A DNA stretch of 64,000 nucleotides, taken from positions 744,001 to 808,000 of the forward strand of contig NZ_CP045430.1 of the NCBI RefSeq assembly GCF_005886805.2, read 5' to 3'. Position numbers and translations under genes: made by a program. Positions 53,836-63,733 of the stretch are shown here, piece after piece (the first letter of the stretch is position 1; every line of letters starts with the position of its first letter). This stretch comes from Pseudoalteromonas rubra. Its GTDB lineage: Bacteria > Pseudomonadota > Gammaproteobacteria > Enterobacterales > Alteromonadaceae. Below the pieces are notes generated by a model that ran no database searches, had not been told where the DNA came from, and saw nothing but the letters and a program-made list of their open reading frames with translations.

Positions 53836-54187
53836 GATGTACGCCTGGTGAAATAATCATCAGGCACTTTCCCTATTTGAACAGGCTTGTAACTTATAAG
53901 TTTGCATTTTCAAACTCATATCGGTACAAATCTATCAGATAACAGCGCTGTCATTTTAAAACACACTACTTAATGACCAGCCATGTGTCGGCATTATGCA
54001 TGCTTTCACTTAACCAATGTTAATATTTTGTACCTTTTTGTACATATTGAATAGGATAGTATTGCAAGAGCAGTGAAATGCATCACCTTTCAGAGCGCAG
54101 GGCGAGAAGATAGCAGGACAGACAGGCTATTAGCACAAAAAACGTACGCCTAAAGCCCACAGCTAACTAACATGAAGGAGCAATATA
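53836..54187. promoter_or_regulatory. Divergent control region of the TonB receptor and AraC genes
   Basis: 352 bases without a gene. A tandem TTTTGTAC repeats exactly 10 bases apart at 54026-54033 and 54036-54043, with an inverted GTACAAA at 53924-53930. AraC regulators often bind direct repeats one helical turn apart, so this could be the binding site for the divergent regulator. AAGGAG precedes the AraC start. Confidence 0.45.
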
Positions 54188-55054
54188 ATGAAAGCTATGT
54201 GTGAAAAAGTCATTCCGTCTCACAATTGTTCATGGCGTTATTGCCTCTATCAACTGGACGAGATCCCTTTTAATTGGCATTACCACCCAGAATATGAAAT
54301 TTGCCTGACATTGAATAGCCAGGGTATGTGTCACATTGGTGATCATATTGCACCATACGACGACTACGACCTGGTGCTCATGGGCCCTGAACTGCCACAC
54401 ACCTGGCAATCTCGCGACAATACAGATGGCAGTCAACACGTAGTTCATGTGGCACAGATCCCGGCCCACTGGCTACAGCAACAACTGCAGCAAAACCCAG
54501 AGCTGCAAGGGTTACATACCTTATTGGACCATGCAAAATGCGGACTAAGCTTTAACAAAAAAACAGCTAAAAAAAGTGAAAAGCTATTCAGTAGAATGCA
54601 AAATGCGTCACCAATAGAGCGCTATATTTTGCTCTTTCAGCTGCTCAACCTGATGGCAAACAGCGCATATCAGACGCTGTCTACCATGGAGTTTAGTTTT
54701 GCCAAACAGCTGGATCCCGCCAAAGATAAGTTTGACCATGTGATAAATTATATCTACGACAATTACACTGAGTCGCTAAGTGCAGAGCTGCTGGCAAGAC
54801 AGGCCCATATGAGTACCAATCATTTTCATCGCTTCTTTAAAAGGCGCACAGAGTGTACGGTGACTGAGTTTATCAATCAGCTGAGGATCGCCAAAGCTTG
54901 TAAGCTGCTACTCAAAACCAAAGCCCCAATCACTGTAATAAGCGACCAGTGCGGCTTTAATAATTTGTCTAACTTTAACCGCCGATTTCTTGCTATCAAG
55001 CAATGCACACCCAGCCAGTTTCGTGCTCGAGTACAGCAAAAAGCGCTGATTTAA
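54188..55054 (+). CDS. AraC-family transcriptional regulator
   Basis: 288 residues: an N-terminal cupin effector domain (HYHPEYEICLTLNSQGMCHIGDH, DLVLMGPELPHTWQS) and a C-terminal double helix-turn-helix (LARQAHMSTNHFHRFFKRR and ISDQCGFNNLSNFNRRF, ending KQCTPSQFRAR). It is divergent from the TonB receptor gene, which it probably controls in response to a chitin-derived sugar. A NagC or NagR-type regulator, more usual in such loci, is not in this window. Confidence 0.9.
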   Translation: MKAMCEKVIPSHNCSWRYCLYQLDEIPFNWHYHPEYEICLTLNSQGMCHIGDHIAPYDDYDLVLMGPELPHTWQSRDNTDGSQHVVHVAQIPAHWLQQQLQQNPELQGLHTLLDHAKCGLSFNKKTAKKSEKLFSRMQNASPIERYILLFQLLNLMANSAYQTLSTMEFSFAKQLDPAKDKFDHVINYIYDNYTESLSAELLARQAHMSTNHFHRFFKRRTECTVTEFINQLRIAKACKLLLKTKAPITVISDQCGFNNLSNFNRRFLAIKQCTPSQFRARVQQKALI

Positions 55055-55129
55055 TATACGGTTCAGGCTAAGGTAAGGATTCGCTTATATGATAGGCGCG
55101 GTCTAACTATAATAACTAAGGATGAACCC

Positions 55130-55918
55130 ATGCCGCTACTTACTGCACTGACTCTGACACCGCTACTTACAGCCAGTGTGCTTTCAACCTCCGCGACCTT
55201 GCCAGCCTGTCAAACGGGACAGGCGTGTACTATGGCTGTCTATAGCGAACGCACGCAACAATGGCAATTTATAAACCAATCGCGCGCACAACAAGCGTAC
55301 ACTCCCTTCTCGACTTATAAAGTACCCAATACATTGATCTTATTAGATACGCAGACCATCAAACCCGGACAGGGTTACCAGATAGATTTAAATACCTATC
55401 CGGCTAAAAAATGGTGGTTTGACGCCTGGCGCAAAGAGTCAATTACCCCACAAGACGCATTCAAGTACTCTGCACTGCCGCTATATCAGACCTGGACTAA
55501 CTTGCTGAGCAAGCCTGTGATGCAACAGTACCTCGATGACTTTAACTATGGCAACCGTGATATCAGCGGACCTCATGATAAATTCTGGCTCAACAGCAGC
55601 ATAAAAATCAGTGCTGTTGAACAGGTCACATTTCTGCGCCGGTTACAGACCCAAGCTTTTAAACTTAAGCCCGCGACCTATCAGGCATTTGACAAAATTT
55701 TCTTACAAGAACAGACGGCCAACACCAAGCTGTATGCAAAAACGGGAACCGGACCGGTCGCCAAAGGTAAGTACATAGGCTGGTATGTTGGCATTGTTGA
55801 AAACAACCAGGGGCGTCACTACTTTGCTTTTAATATGGACGCCAAAAACTTTAAAGAAGTCGTATCCACCCGGGTCGAAATCGCCAAGGCTACGTTAACT
55901 AAGATGGGCGTTTTATAA
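55130..55918 (+). CDS. Class D beta-lactamase (OXA type)
   Basis: 262 residues, exported (signal peptide about 25 residues). Class D motifs in order: STYK with active Ser61 and Lys64, YGN at 140-142, KTG at 204-206 and the W-G pair WYVG. The SxV motif is SAL (114-116). The size fits OXA enzymes (about 265-275). It should hydrolyse penicillins; spectrum not predictable. TATAAT at 55108-55113 is a good -10, and AAGGAT is the ribosome-binding site. The gene follows the AraC gene and looks chromosomal, without mobile-element marks. Confidence 0.88.
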   Translation: MPLLTALTLTPLLTASVLSTSATLPACQTGQACTMAVYSERTQQWQFINQSRAQQAYTPFSTYKVPNTLILLDTQTIKPGQGYQIDLNTYPAKKWWFDAWRKESITPQDAFKYSALPLYQTWTNLLSKPVMQQYLDDFNYGNRDISGPHDKFWLNSSIKISAVEQVTFLRRLQTQAFKLKPATYQAFDKIFLQEQTANTKLYAKTGTGPVAKGKYIGWYVGIVENNQGRHYFAFNMDAKNFKEVVSTRVEIAKATLTKMGVL

Positions 55919-55990
55919 CCTCAATCCGAAAAACTAGATCATCAACGCTATGGAAACGCAGATTAATAGACAAATTAACAGGCGAGAGAC

Positions 55991-56019
55991 GCGGCTTGTA
56001 TCAGAAAAATACAAACCGC
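55991..56019. terminator. Hairpin between the convergent beta-lactamase and ybbP genes
   Basis: An 11-position stem (GCGGCTTGTAT/ATACAAACCGC, one mismatch) with a 7-base loop and no clear T-run either way; a weak or factor-assisted terminator at best. Confidence 0.4.
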
Positions 56020-56039
56020 AACCGCTCAGAGGGTCACCA

Positions 56040-58541
56040 TCAGGCGACCTTACGCAATAACCCCTGAGTATTCTGACGCATGGTATGTGCCACCATAAAA
56101 TAGCCGATTAAAGCAACGAACATAGCGCCTGACACCGGCCCCAGTAACCACACATAAGGGTGAAGTCTGCCATCCACACCAAACAATTGCTGCTGAATAA
56201 CAAACAGGGTGATATCACTGACCAGTGCAGCAACGAAACCTGCCAGCGCGCCCAACAGCAAGAACTCATACAGAGTCGCCAGCTTAATCAACTTCCCCCT
56301 GGCACCGAGTGTGCGCAAGATCACCACTTCCTGCATACGTTCAGCCAGACTGGCTTGCACCTGAGATATCAAGACCAGGGCACCGCTTATCAACACAATG
56401 GACAGCACAAAACCAATCGCGAGAGACACCTGAGCAATCATAGATTGTACCTGGGCGATATTGTTCTTAATGTCTATCATACTGACAGTCGGATACTGCA
56501 GTAACAGTCGGCTAATCGGGCGAACATGATTATCCTCCAACTTGGCCGCCGTAAAATAAGTCACTGGCAGACGCTCGGCCATAGCAGAGTTAAAAATCAT
56601 TACAAAATTAGGCTTGAGCGTTCCCCAGTCGACACTGCGAATACTGGTTACTTTGGCTTCAAAGGTCTGCGTATTGACCAAGAATGTCAATGTATCTCCA
56701 AGTTCAATACCAACCCGCTCCGCGGTGCCTTCAAACACAGAGACCTGTAATTCATCTGTTTGCTCAAACCACTGTCCTTCCAGGATTTCGTTGCCATCCG
56801 GTAAAGTATCGCTCCAGGTCAGGTTGAGTTCACGGCCAACACCATTACGGGCGTCTTCTTGTTGCTCCTCACCTTCCTGTTTGGATACCCGACGGGCAAA
56901 TGCCTCACCGTTTAGAGCATTAACGCGGCCCCGGAAGACCGGATAAAATGCCTCATGATGAATATTTTGCTCATTAAAGAAGGTCTTAAACTGCGCAACG
57001 TCACGCTCTCCAATATTGATTAAAAAGGCATTAGGTGCGTCTTCAGGTACCTGCATTTGCCAGTCAGAGATCATGTCATTTTTGAGTACAAACAAGAACA
57101 ACATCAATTTAATGGCAAGTGCAAAGCTGATCAGCTGAATCGCGTTTGCATTGGCCCGTTTTTGCAATGTTGCAATCGCCAGAGACCAACTGTTGCCCGG
57201 GCTCAGCCCCAATTTACGACCCGCACTGAAGAACAACCGGGACAAGCCAAACAGCACCCCCATCAGTGTCGCGGTACCAGCAAACAATAACAGCGTGGTT
57301 TTAATGTCCCCACTGAACAGCCACATCAACATAAAGATGGTGCCCACCGAAAGCGCCATGTGCACCCGGCTTACCGCCAGCTTATCGCCCAAACTTCTTC
57401 TGAGCACCCGCAGAGGGGGAATATCAAACAAGTCCAATAACGGCTTAAGGGAGAACATCAGTGCACACACGACACCAATGGCAATAGATAACAGCCAGGG
57501 TCTTGGTCCGGCAAGAGGTAGCTCGTTGGCAACAAAACTGGTTAGATAATCAACCGCCACTTCCTGTAAGCCATAACCAATTGCCAGACCAATCGCTAGA
57601 GAGCTAACGGTTACCAGCGACAGATGCATCAGGAAGATACGCTTGATTGTCCCGCGACTACCACCCAAAGTTTTCATCATGGCAACTGGGTCGTACTGAC
57701 GCTCACAGTAACGTTTTGCAGACACGGCCATTGCCACCGCTGCGAGCATAATGCCAAATAAGCCAGCCAACAGTAAAAACCGCTCGGAACGCTCAAGATT
57801 CTCACCCAATGGTGACTGCCGGTCTTTGATCCCCTGCCAACTCTGATTTTCTCTGAGCTGAGGTTTTAACCAAACATAATAATCTTTGAGTGTCTGCTCA
57901 TCGCCCGCAAACAGTAGTCGATAAAACACATCGCTGCCTGGCTGAACCGCTTGTGTAGTTGGGATATCGGCAATATTCAGTAACACACGCTTGTTACCCG
58001 CCAGTGAGAAAAATGCTGCGTCGGGCTCCTGTACCAAAACCTTTGTCACGGTAAACATGCCCGCACCAATTTCTACTTTATCTCCGACTTTAAGTCCGAG
58101 CGTGTAAAACAGCCCTTCACTTAGCCAGGCTTCACCCTTGCCAGGTGCCGCAGCAATGTCGTATTTCTCTGCGTCCAGTGCGTCTCTGAGGGTTATTTTA
58201 CCACGCAGGGGGTGGCTATCGCTCACCGCTTTAATTGACCCCAGCACCAACTCGTCTCCCACGAAGAGCATGGAATCAAAATAGATGTTTTGTGCCGTTT
58301 GCAGACCGAAATCCTGCGCGACCTTAAGGTAACTCTCATCCAGCTCATAGTTACTGGACAGGCGGCGGTCGGCCGCAATAAAGTCAGCAGATTTTTGTTC
58401 AATGTTAAGTCGGATCCGTTCAGTCACTGAGCTTAGGCTAAAAACTGTCAGCACCGCCAATGCAATGGCAGCGAAAATGATAGTCAGCTCTCCTCGACGC
58501 AACTCCCGGAAAAATAATCTTAGCGCCAATCTAGCCCACAT
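56040..58541 (-). CDS. ybbP: YbbP-type ABC transporter permease
   Basis: About 833 residues with a TM segment near the start (about 25-45) and FtsX-type permease domains, one near 250-400 and a second at the C-terminus, with the motif MQEVVILRTLGARGKLIKLATLYEF. The start at 58541 overlaps the ATPase gene by 11 bases and is the expected family start. YbbP works with YbbA and is encoded with TesA in E. coli too; the substrate is unknown, an outer-membrane lipid or lipoprotein role has been proposed. Confidence 0.88.
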   Translation of the reverse strand: MWARLALRLFFRELRRGELTIIFAAIALAVLTVFSLSSVTERIRLNIEQKSADFIAADRRLSSNYELDESYLKVAQDFGLQTAQNIYFDSMLFVGDELVLGSIKAVSDSHPLRGKITLRDALDAEKYDIAAAPGKGEAWLSEGLFYTLGLKVGDKVEIGAGMFTVTKVLVQEPDAAFFSLAGNKRVLLNIADIPTTQAVQPGSDVFYRLLFAGDEQTLKDYYVWLKPQLRENQSWQGIKDRQSPLGENLERSERFLLLAGLFGIMLAAVAMAVSAKRYCERQYDPVAMMKTLGGSRGTIKRIFLMHLSLVTVSSLAIGLAIGYGLQEVAVDYLTSFVANELPLAGPRPWLLSIAIGVVCALMFSLKPLLDLFDIPPLRVLRRSLGDKLAVSRVHMALSVGTIFMLMWLFSGDIKTTLLLFAGTATLMGVLFGLSRLFFSAGRKLGLSPGNSWSLAIATLQKRANANAIQLISFALAIKLMLFLFVLKNDMISDWQMQVPEDAPNAFLINIGERDVAQFKTFFNEQNIHHEAFYPVFRGRVNALNGEAFARRVSKQEGEEQQEDARNGVGRELNLTWSDTLPDGNEILEGQWFEQTDELQVSVFEGTAERVGIELGDTLTFLVNTQTFEAKVTSIRSVDWGTLKPNFVMIFNSAMAERLPVTYFTAAKLEDNHVRPISRLLLQYPTVSMIDIKNNIAQVQSMIAQVSLAIGFVLSIVLISGALVLISQVQASLAERMQEVVILRTLGARGKLIKLATLYEFLLLGALAGFVAALVSDITLFVIQQQLFGVDGRLHPYVWLLGPVSGAMFVALIGYFMVAHTMRQNTQGLLRKVA

Positions 58542-59250
58542 GAACAGCCACTCCTTCTCCATCACGGATCTTTGCCAGCTGACCGCCCTCAATATGGATA
58601 ATGCGATCGCACTGCTTAGCCAGGTCTTCATCATGTGTAACCAGAATCAAGGTTGTACCGTGCTGTTTATTCAAATCAAACAACAGGCTTTCGATTAAGT
58701 GGCCGTTTTTAGAGTCCAGATTCGCGGAAGGCTCGTCGGCAAACAAGATTTTTGGCGTACCGATAAATGCACGAGCTATGGCAACACGTTGCTGCTCACC
58801 ACCAGATAGCTGTGAAGGATAATGACCAACCCGATGCGACAAGCCCACTTTGTCCAATAGGGCTTGTGCCTGCTCACGGGCATTTTTTTCACCAGCGAGT
58901 TCTGCTGGTAGCATCACATTTTCCAGTGCAGTCAAGCTCTGAACCAGCATAAATGACTGAAACACAAAACCTACTTTTTCAGCTCTGAGTCTTGCGCGCT
59001 GCTCTTCGTCGAGACGGTGCAGCGCTTCACCATCGAGATAAACCTCTCCCTTGCTGGCAATATCGAGCCCTGCCAGTAAACTGAGTAACGTTGACTTGCC
59101 CGAGCCAGAAGTGCCAACCACTGCCACTGATTCACCTGACTTGACAGAAAAATTGATATCGCTAAGGATAGTGAGGTCACCCTCAAAGGTACTGACGGTT
59201 TTACCCAACTCCTTAACCTGAATAATATTTAACTGAGAAAGCACTGACAT
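58531..59250 (-). CDS. ybbA: ABC transporter ATP-binding protein YbbA
   Basis: About 239 residues with Walker A VGTSGSGKST, Q-loop, signature LSGGEQQRVAIARAF, Walker B ILFADEPSANLD and a His switch (LVTHD). It belongs to the LolD/MacB-ATPase group and energises YbbP. The ATG at 59250 shares two bases with the ATG of divergent tesA (59249), so the two genes start on top of each other; an AGGA on the minus strand 11 bases away serves ybbA. Confidence 0.9.
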   Translation of the reverse strand: MSVLSQLNIIQVKELGKTVSTFEGDLTILSDINFSVKSGESVAVVGTSGSGKSTLLSLLAGLDIASKGEVYLDGEALHRLDEEQRARLRAEKVGFVFQSFMLVQSLTALENVMLPAELAGEKNAREQAQALLDKVGLSHRVGHYPSQLSGGEQQRVAIARAFIGTPKILFADEPSANLDSKNGHLIESLLFDLNKQHGTTLILVTHDEDLAKQCDRIIHIEGGQLAKIRDGEGVAVHVG

Positions 59251-59869
59251 GATGCGATTTTTCCTACAACTGGTGGTATTGATCTTCGGCACACTTTTCG
59301 TCTTAAAAGCGAATGCCAACGATACCAAAATTATGATCATAGGTGATAGCTTAAGCGCCGGTTATGGTCTCAAACAAGCACCGTCCTGGGTTAATTTGTT
59401 ACAAAATAAATACGAAGCAGAGCAAAAAGCGATCACTCTGGTGAACACCAGCGTCTCGGGACAGACCACGGATAATGCGCTGCTAACGGTCGACAAGCAA
59501 CTAGAAAGCCACCAACCCAGCCACGTACTTATCGAGCTAGGCGCCAATGACGGTTTGCGAGGGTTTCCGCCTAAACTGATCCGCAAACATTTACGCGAAC
59601 TGGTCGAGAAAAGTCAGGCTAGCGGCGCCAAAGTCGCATTGATGCAAATCCAGATACCACCAAACTATGGCAAACGCTATAGTACTCTATTCGCTGACAG
59701 TTACCCCATGGTGGCCGAGCAAACTGGCGCCTATCTGATGGAGTACTTCATGTTACCCATTGCAGCAGATCGCAGTCTTATGCAAAACGATAACTTGCAC
59801 CCCAATGCTGAAGCTCAGCCCATTATCCGGGACTTTATGTACGAACGCATTGCACTGTGGTTGCAGTAA
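59249..59869 (+). CDS. tesA: TesA: thioesterase I / protease I / lysophospholipase L1
   Basis: 206 residues of the SGNH hydrolase family, exported (signal peptide about 22 residues, ending at ANA). Catalytic set: Ser34 in GDSLSAGYGL, Gly in the SGQTTD region, Asn in GANDG, and the Asp-x-x-His in DNLHPNAE. It hydrolyses thioesters and lysophospholipids in the periplasm. Length matches E. coli TesA (about 208). Divergent from ybbA as in enterobacteria, but here with overlapping starts. Confidence 0.92.
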   Translation: MMRFFLQLVVLIFGTLFVLKANANDTKIMIIGDSLSAGYGLKQAPSWVNLLQNKYEAEQKAITLVNTSVSGQTTDNALLTVDKQLESHQPSHVLIELGANDGLRGFPPKLIRKHLRELVEKSQASGAKVALMQIQIPPNYGKRYSTLFADSYPMVAEQTGAYLMEYFMLPIAADRSLMQNDNLHPNAEAQPIIRDFMYERIALWLQ

Positions 59870-60339
59870 TAATACATATAGGTTTCGGCTTTTTCTTTTG
59901 ACCAATTCGACATGCTCGCCTGACATTCATTGACACTGATCAGGCGAGTACTCCTGCAACATTCAAAAATCCTTTATTGCCAAAGGCAGGCCAACACGCT
60001 CGTGTCAGAGCCATTTATCAGCCCCGCACTAAGCCTAATCCGCTTGAGAAAACGATGGCTTCATAAGCCATGAACTAAATAATCCACCTCCTCACAAACC
60101 GTACCCCAAAGCGCAACAAACGAATTATGTCTCCTGCCATTATTTACAAAGGGCAACAAAAACAAAACCATACAAAAGTTCGTACCCAATACATAAAACC
60201 CATCCTTACCAACTAAAAAACCCGCAAAAATAAACAATAAATAAACATTTGCAACAATTAATTTAATTTGTATACTTGGTGAGCAATTGAGAGTTTTAAC
60301 TCTATTAAACACCAATAATGCAACAAAAAAGGATTATTT
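59870..60339. other. Intergenic region upstream of protease cassette 2
   Basis: 470 bases, very A/T-rich in the second half with A- and T-tracts. A 9-bp hairpin (CTCGCCTGA/TCAGGCGAG, 59915-59948) lies after tesA and may end its transcript. A minus-strand frame of 84 codons (60061-60315) has no ribosome-binding site and unlikely composition. The promoter of the protease lies in the A/T-rich half. Confidence 0.45.
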
Positions 60340-63300
60340 ATGACACGCCTCAGCGCAGTGCTTGGCGCCGGAGCTGTTACCTTGTTTAGTACACAAGCCG
60401 CAGCTTCTATCGAATCTCAAGCGCTATTAAATCAGCAGCACCTGTGGTCACAGTTACCGACAGCGGCTCAATCAGAACACACCTCTCTGAACACTAAGGC
60501 TCAGTTTGTAGGTACTGCGCTGACCTATCGGCTAGAAAAAGCCGTAGGTGACCAGCCAAAGTACGAACACTATCAGGCCTACTATCAGGGCAAACCTATT
60601 CTTGATAGTCAGCTGATCATTGCACGAGATATGAATGGCAATGTTATCCAGAGCATGGGCAAGTTGCTCAGTGGTCAGGTTGAACTCACGAAGCAGGCCA
60701 CTGTTCTCAAGCCAGACCTCAAAGCAAGCGTTGCACGCCATTATCAGGACAATCACACGATAATCCGTGGATCAACCGCGGCTTATTTAGTTGTAAATGG
60801 TAAGTTACTTGATGTGACAGTGGTCGAGGTCAATCGCCAGGGTATTGCGGAGCAGTTGGTTGTCGACAGCGCTCAGGGCACCGTGATCCGCCATCACTCC
60901 AGAGCCTCTTTCTTTTCAAAAGAAACCGTTTCAGCAAACACAGTACTGGATAGTAGCTTTGTCCCCGGAGGCGGAATAGGTGGCAACGATAAACTGGGCG
61001 CAATCTGTTATTCACCACAGCCAGACAGCATGCAAGCCTGTACAACATATAAATACGATGAATTTACGCCAACTGGGCAACGCCTGTTGTTTACTGACAC
61101 CAATCCCAATGCGATTTTCGCCCAATTTGGCGGATACCCCCTGATTGTCAAAAAAGAACTGGATTCATGCACACTTGAGAACCCCTACCTGAGCACCTTT
61201 GATGCCAGAAACTCAGATACAAGTCCCGTGTCATACTCCTGTGGCGAAAAAAATGAAAATTTCGATGCGACCAAAGTAACCGGTAACTTCGATACTTGGT
61301 TTACCTATAGCCATGCCAGCGAAGCGCACTTTAATGCAGGTGTGGTCATGCAGTATTTTCATAATCAATTTGCACACTTATATCCGAATCAGTCCTCAGA
61401 TTGTTCAACCAGTGGGTATTGCCTTAAGCCGCTTAAACAAAAAGTACATAGCAATACCATATTTGGTACTAACAAAGCCTTCTGGGACGGCGAATTTGTC
61501 AACTATGGTTCAGGTGATGGTTACTATTTCTATTCTCAAGCCACACTAAGTATTGCTGCACATGAGATCGGCCACGCCATCACCAACTGGAATTCAGGCA
61601 TTGGTGCTGAAGGTGTAGATGGTGCCATTAACGAGGGCTTCTCAGACTTGGTGACCATTGCGGTTATGGACTACTTCCAAAATCAGGCCAGCGGCGCGTA
61701 CAGTCAGTCGGAATACTTTACTAAACAATTTACTGAGCAGGCGGGTCAGTATGGCCAGAATCGCAAATGGTGGTTCGGCTGGGATGCAATCTATGCCGAT
61801 CAGGGCGTGCGTTTTTATGAATTGCCATCCTGGGACGGCACCAGTATCGATCATGTGGCTGACTTTTCGACCGGGAAAACAGAACATGCCAATGGTGGCG
61901 TGCTACGCAAAGCCTTTTATGAACTGGTCAAAACCAAGCAATGGTCAATTCAGGATGCCTTTAAAGTATTCTTACGTGCTCAAACAGCCGGATGTATGTT
62001 TCCTAACATGAGCATGGATGAGTACGGCTACTGTCTGGCTGAACAAACCGCTTTCATTGAAATCGCCGGTAAGAATGCTGATCAGCGTAAAGCTGATGTG
62101 AGTGACGTATTGCTGGGCGTCGGCATTGTTGCAGACAGCAATTTGTCTACGCTAGACGCCAATACGCGATTCAGCTACAACGAAGTAAGCTACGACATCA
62201 GCCACCTGGCTACCGACACCATAGCGCAAATCCATGCAGACTGGGGCGATGGCACCAGCAGCACCTGGCGCAAGAGTGATAATCAGCCAATTTACCCTTT
62301 TTTACAGCAATCACACGCGTTACCACTCAATGTTTTGGCACGCGCAGCCGTAGAAGTTCAGTTCAGTGACAACAATACCAAAACAGCTTATCGACACTTT
62401 TTTAGCCGTCTGGCTGATGTCAACTGTCCGCCGTATCAAAACTCTCCTCAGGTACATACCGGCAGTCTAAGCATTGCTACCCATGAAATCAGTAATATCA
62501 TTGGAGAATATACGTCAGAGGTCGGCGCTCGAATTCCTTTGGCTCGCAAACGTAACTACACGCTGGGTTTTGATAAAGATCTCAGCGGCAAAAAGCTCAC
62601 AGTCCTGTTTGATTCAGACAAAGATGGTGAATTCGCCTATACCGAAAAGCTCATCGGCAACGAAACTATTTCAGGTAATAGCGCCACTTTTTCACTTAAC
62701 AGCAGTATACCAGCAGGGATCGGTCTGATGCGAATCGCCATCTCAGATGACAAATACTCCTACATTCATAGCTGTGGTGTGGTGGATGCGGGCCAGGTCA
62801 TTGATGTGATGATCGATGCTGATTCTCCTAACCTGCCTATCATTGCCGACTTCAGCTATCAAATTTTAGAAGGGAATAAGGTTCAATTCATTAACAACAG
62901 TGCCGCCAATCAGGCCAAACAGCCTGGTTATAGCTGGCAGTTTGGATTTGATAATCAAACCAGCAGCGACGAAAACCCGGTTATCCAGTTTCCCGAAAAT
63001 GGTGGGACATTCAACATATCCCTGACCACCCGATATCAGGATGGCAGTGACAGTGATAGCAATAGTCAGGTTTTAACTTTGCAACCGGTTTCAAGTTGCA
63101 GCGCCAGTATTACCGACCCGAGCAATGCAGGAGTCTTGTACATCGACAAACTGACTTTCAATTACTACTCCACGGTATTGCATGAGGTGACTGGCGTAGC
63201 CGGATATAACGCGTCAGGATATAACTTTACAGCTCTGAGCGACTTCTCTCGCAGCGATAATTCATACCTAACGGTTGTTGGCTCGACCAATTTCCTGCCT

Positions 63301-63651
63301 CGCGCCACCATAGACAATCTATATGGTAACAATCAGATTGGTGCACGCTTTACTGTCTGGCTGGATAAGAATCACGACGACACATTCAGTAAAGACGAAG
63401 GTCACAATGGCAGTAATGATTACAACTATGACTACTACACCACTGATTGTCATTCCCGGGCAGATGGGATTGAGTATTGCCGTGTCACCTCAAGCAAAAT
63501 CATCCGCCTGCCCTGGGTGAGCAGAGATAAACTGTTTACCTTGAGAGCCAAATTTGAGGAAAACCCTCAACACCCACTAAAGCAGGATGCTTGTAAATCC
63601 TTCACTTATGGAGAAGTTGAAGACATTCAATTCAAAATTACTAGATGGTAA
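60340..63651 (+). CDS. Secreted M4-like zinc metalloprotease with PKD-like domain (cassette 2)
   Basis: 1103 residues, exported (signal peptide ending AAA, about 22). Propeptide with KYEHYQAYYQGKPILDSQ; catalytic domain with HEIGH (His408, Glu409, His412) and Glu432 in GAINEGFSD; then repeated accessory parts with Ca-binding-like acidic loops, a PKD-like domain (about 830-920, ending SNSQVLTLQ) and a C-terminal GEVEDIQFKI domain. Homologous to the cassette-1 protease along most of its length, for instance GGIGGNDKLGAICYSPQP, but about 170 residues longer. It is followed by a partner related to the cassette-1 Hint protein. Confidence 0.9.
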   Translation: MTRLSAVLGAGAVTLFSTQAAASIESQALLNQQHLWSQLPTAAQSEHTSLNTKAQFVGTALTYRLEKAVGDQPKYEHYQAYYQGKPILDSQLIIARDMNGNVIQSMGKLLSGQVELTKQATVLKPDLKASVARHYQDNHTIIRGSTAAYLVVNGKLLDVTVVEVNRQGIAEQLVVDSAQGTVIRHHSRASFFSKETVSANTVLDSSFVPGGGIGGNDKLGAICYSPQPDSMQACTTYKYDEFTPTGQRLLFTDTNPNAIFAQFGGYPLIVKKELDSCTLENPYLSTFDARNSDTSPVSYSCGEKNENFDATKVTGNFDTWFTYSHASEAHFNAGVVMQYFHNQFAHLYPNQSSDCSTSGYCLKPLKQKVHSNTIFGTNKAFWDGEFVNYGSGDGYYFYSQATLSIAAHEIGHAITNWNSGIGAEGVDGAINEGFSDLVTIAVMDYFQNQASGAYSQSEYFTKQFTEQAGQYGQNRKWWFGWDAIYADQGVRFYELPSWDGTSIDHVADFSTGKTEHANGGVLRKAFYELVKTKQWSIQDAFKVFLRAQTAGCMFPNMSMDEYGYCLAEQTAFIEIAGKNADQRKADVSDVLLGVGIVADSNLSTLDANTRFSYNEVSYDISHLATDTIAQIHADWGDGTSSTWRKSDNQPIYPFLQQSHALPLNVLARAAVEVQFSDNNTKTAYRHFFSRLADVNCPPYQNSPQVHTGSLSIATHEISNIIGEYTSEVGARIPLARKRNYTLGFDKDLSGKKLTVLFDSDKDGEFAYTEKLIGNETISGNSATFSLNSSIPAGIGLMRIAISDDKYSYIHSCGVVDAGQVIDVMIDADSPNLPIIADFSYQILEGNKVQFINNSAANQAKQPGYSWQFGFDNQTSSDENPVIQFPENGGTFNISLTTRYQDGSDSDSNSQVLTLQPVSSCSASITDPSNAGVLYIDKLTFNYYSTVLHEVTGVAGYNASGYNFTALSDFSRSDNSYLTVVGSTNFLPRATIDNLYGNNQIGARFTVWLDKNHDDTFSKDEGHNGSNDYNYDYYTTDCHSRADGIEYCRVTSSKIIRLPWVSRDKLFTLRAKFEENPQHPLKQDACKSFTYGEVEDIQFKITRW

Positions 63652-63675
63652 TTAACACCTTGTGCTCGCAGTTAT

Positions 63676-63710
63676 GTAGGTAGGGTTCGCCCTATCTACG
63701 AGCCTTTTTA
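63676..63710 (+). terminator. UUCG-looped hairpin between the protease and its partner gene
   Basis: A 10-bp stem (GTAGGTAGGG/CCCTATCTAC, one G-T pair) capped by a TTCG tetraloop, followed by GAGCCTTTTTA, 25 bases after the protease stop. It looks like an intrinsic terminator set between two cassette genes, so the downstream gene may be expressed at a lower level; it may also stabilise the protease mRNA. Confidence 0.7.
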
Positions 63711-63733
63711 AAATAAACTAAAAGGAAAATTGT

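Noticed and set aside
60061..60315. 84-codon minus-strand frame upstream of protease 2
   Set aside because: No ribosome-binding site, lies in A/T-rich promoter DNA, hydrophobicity is expected from T-rich codons.
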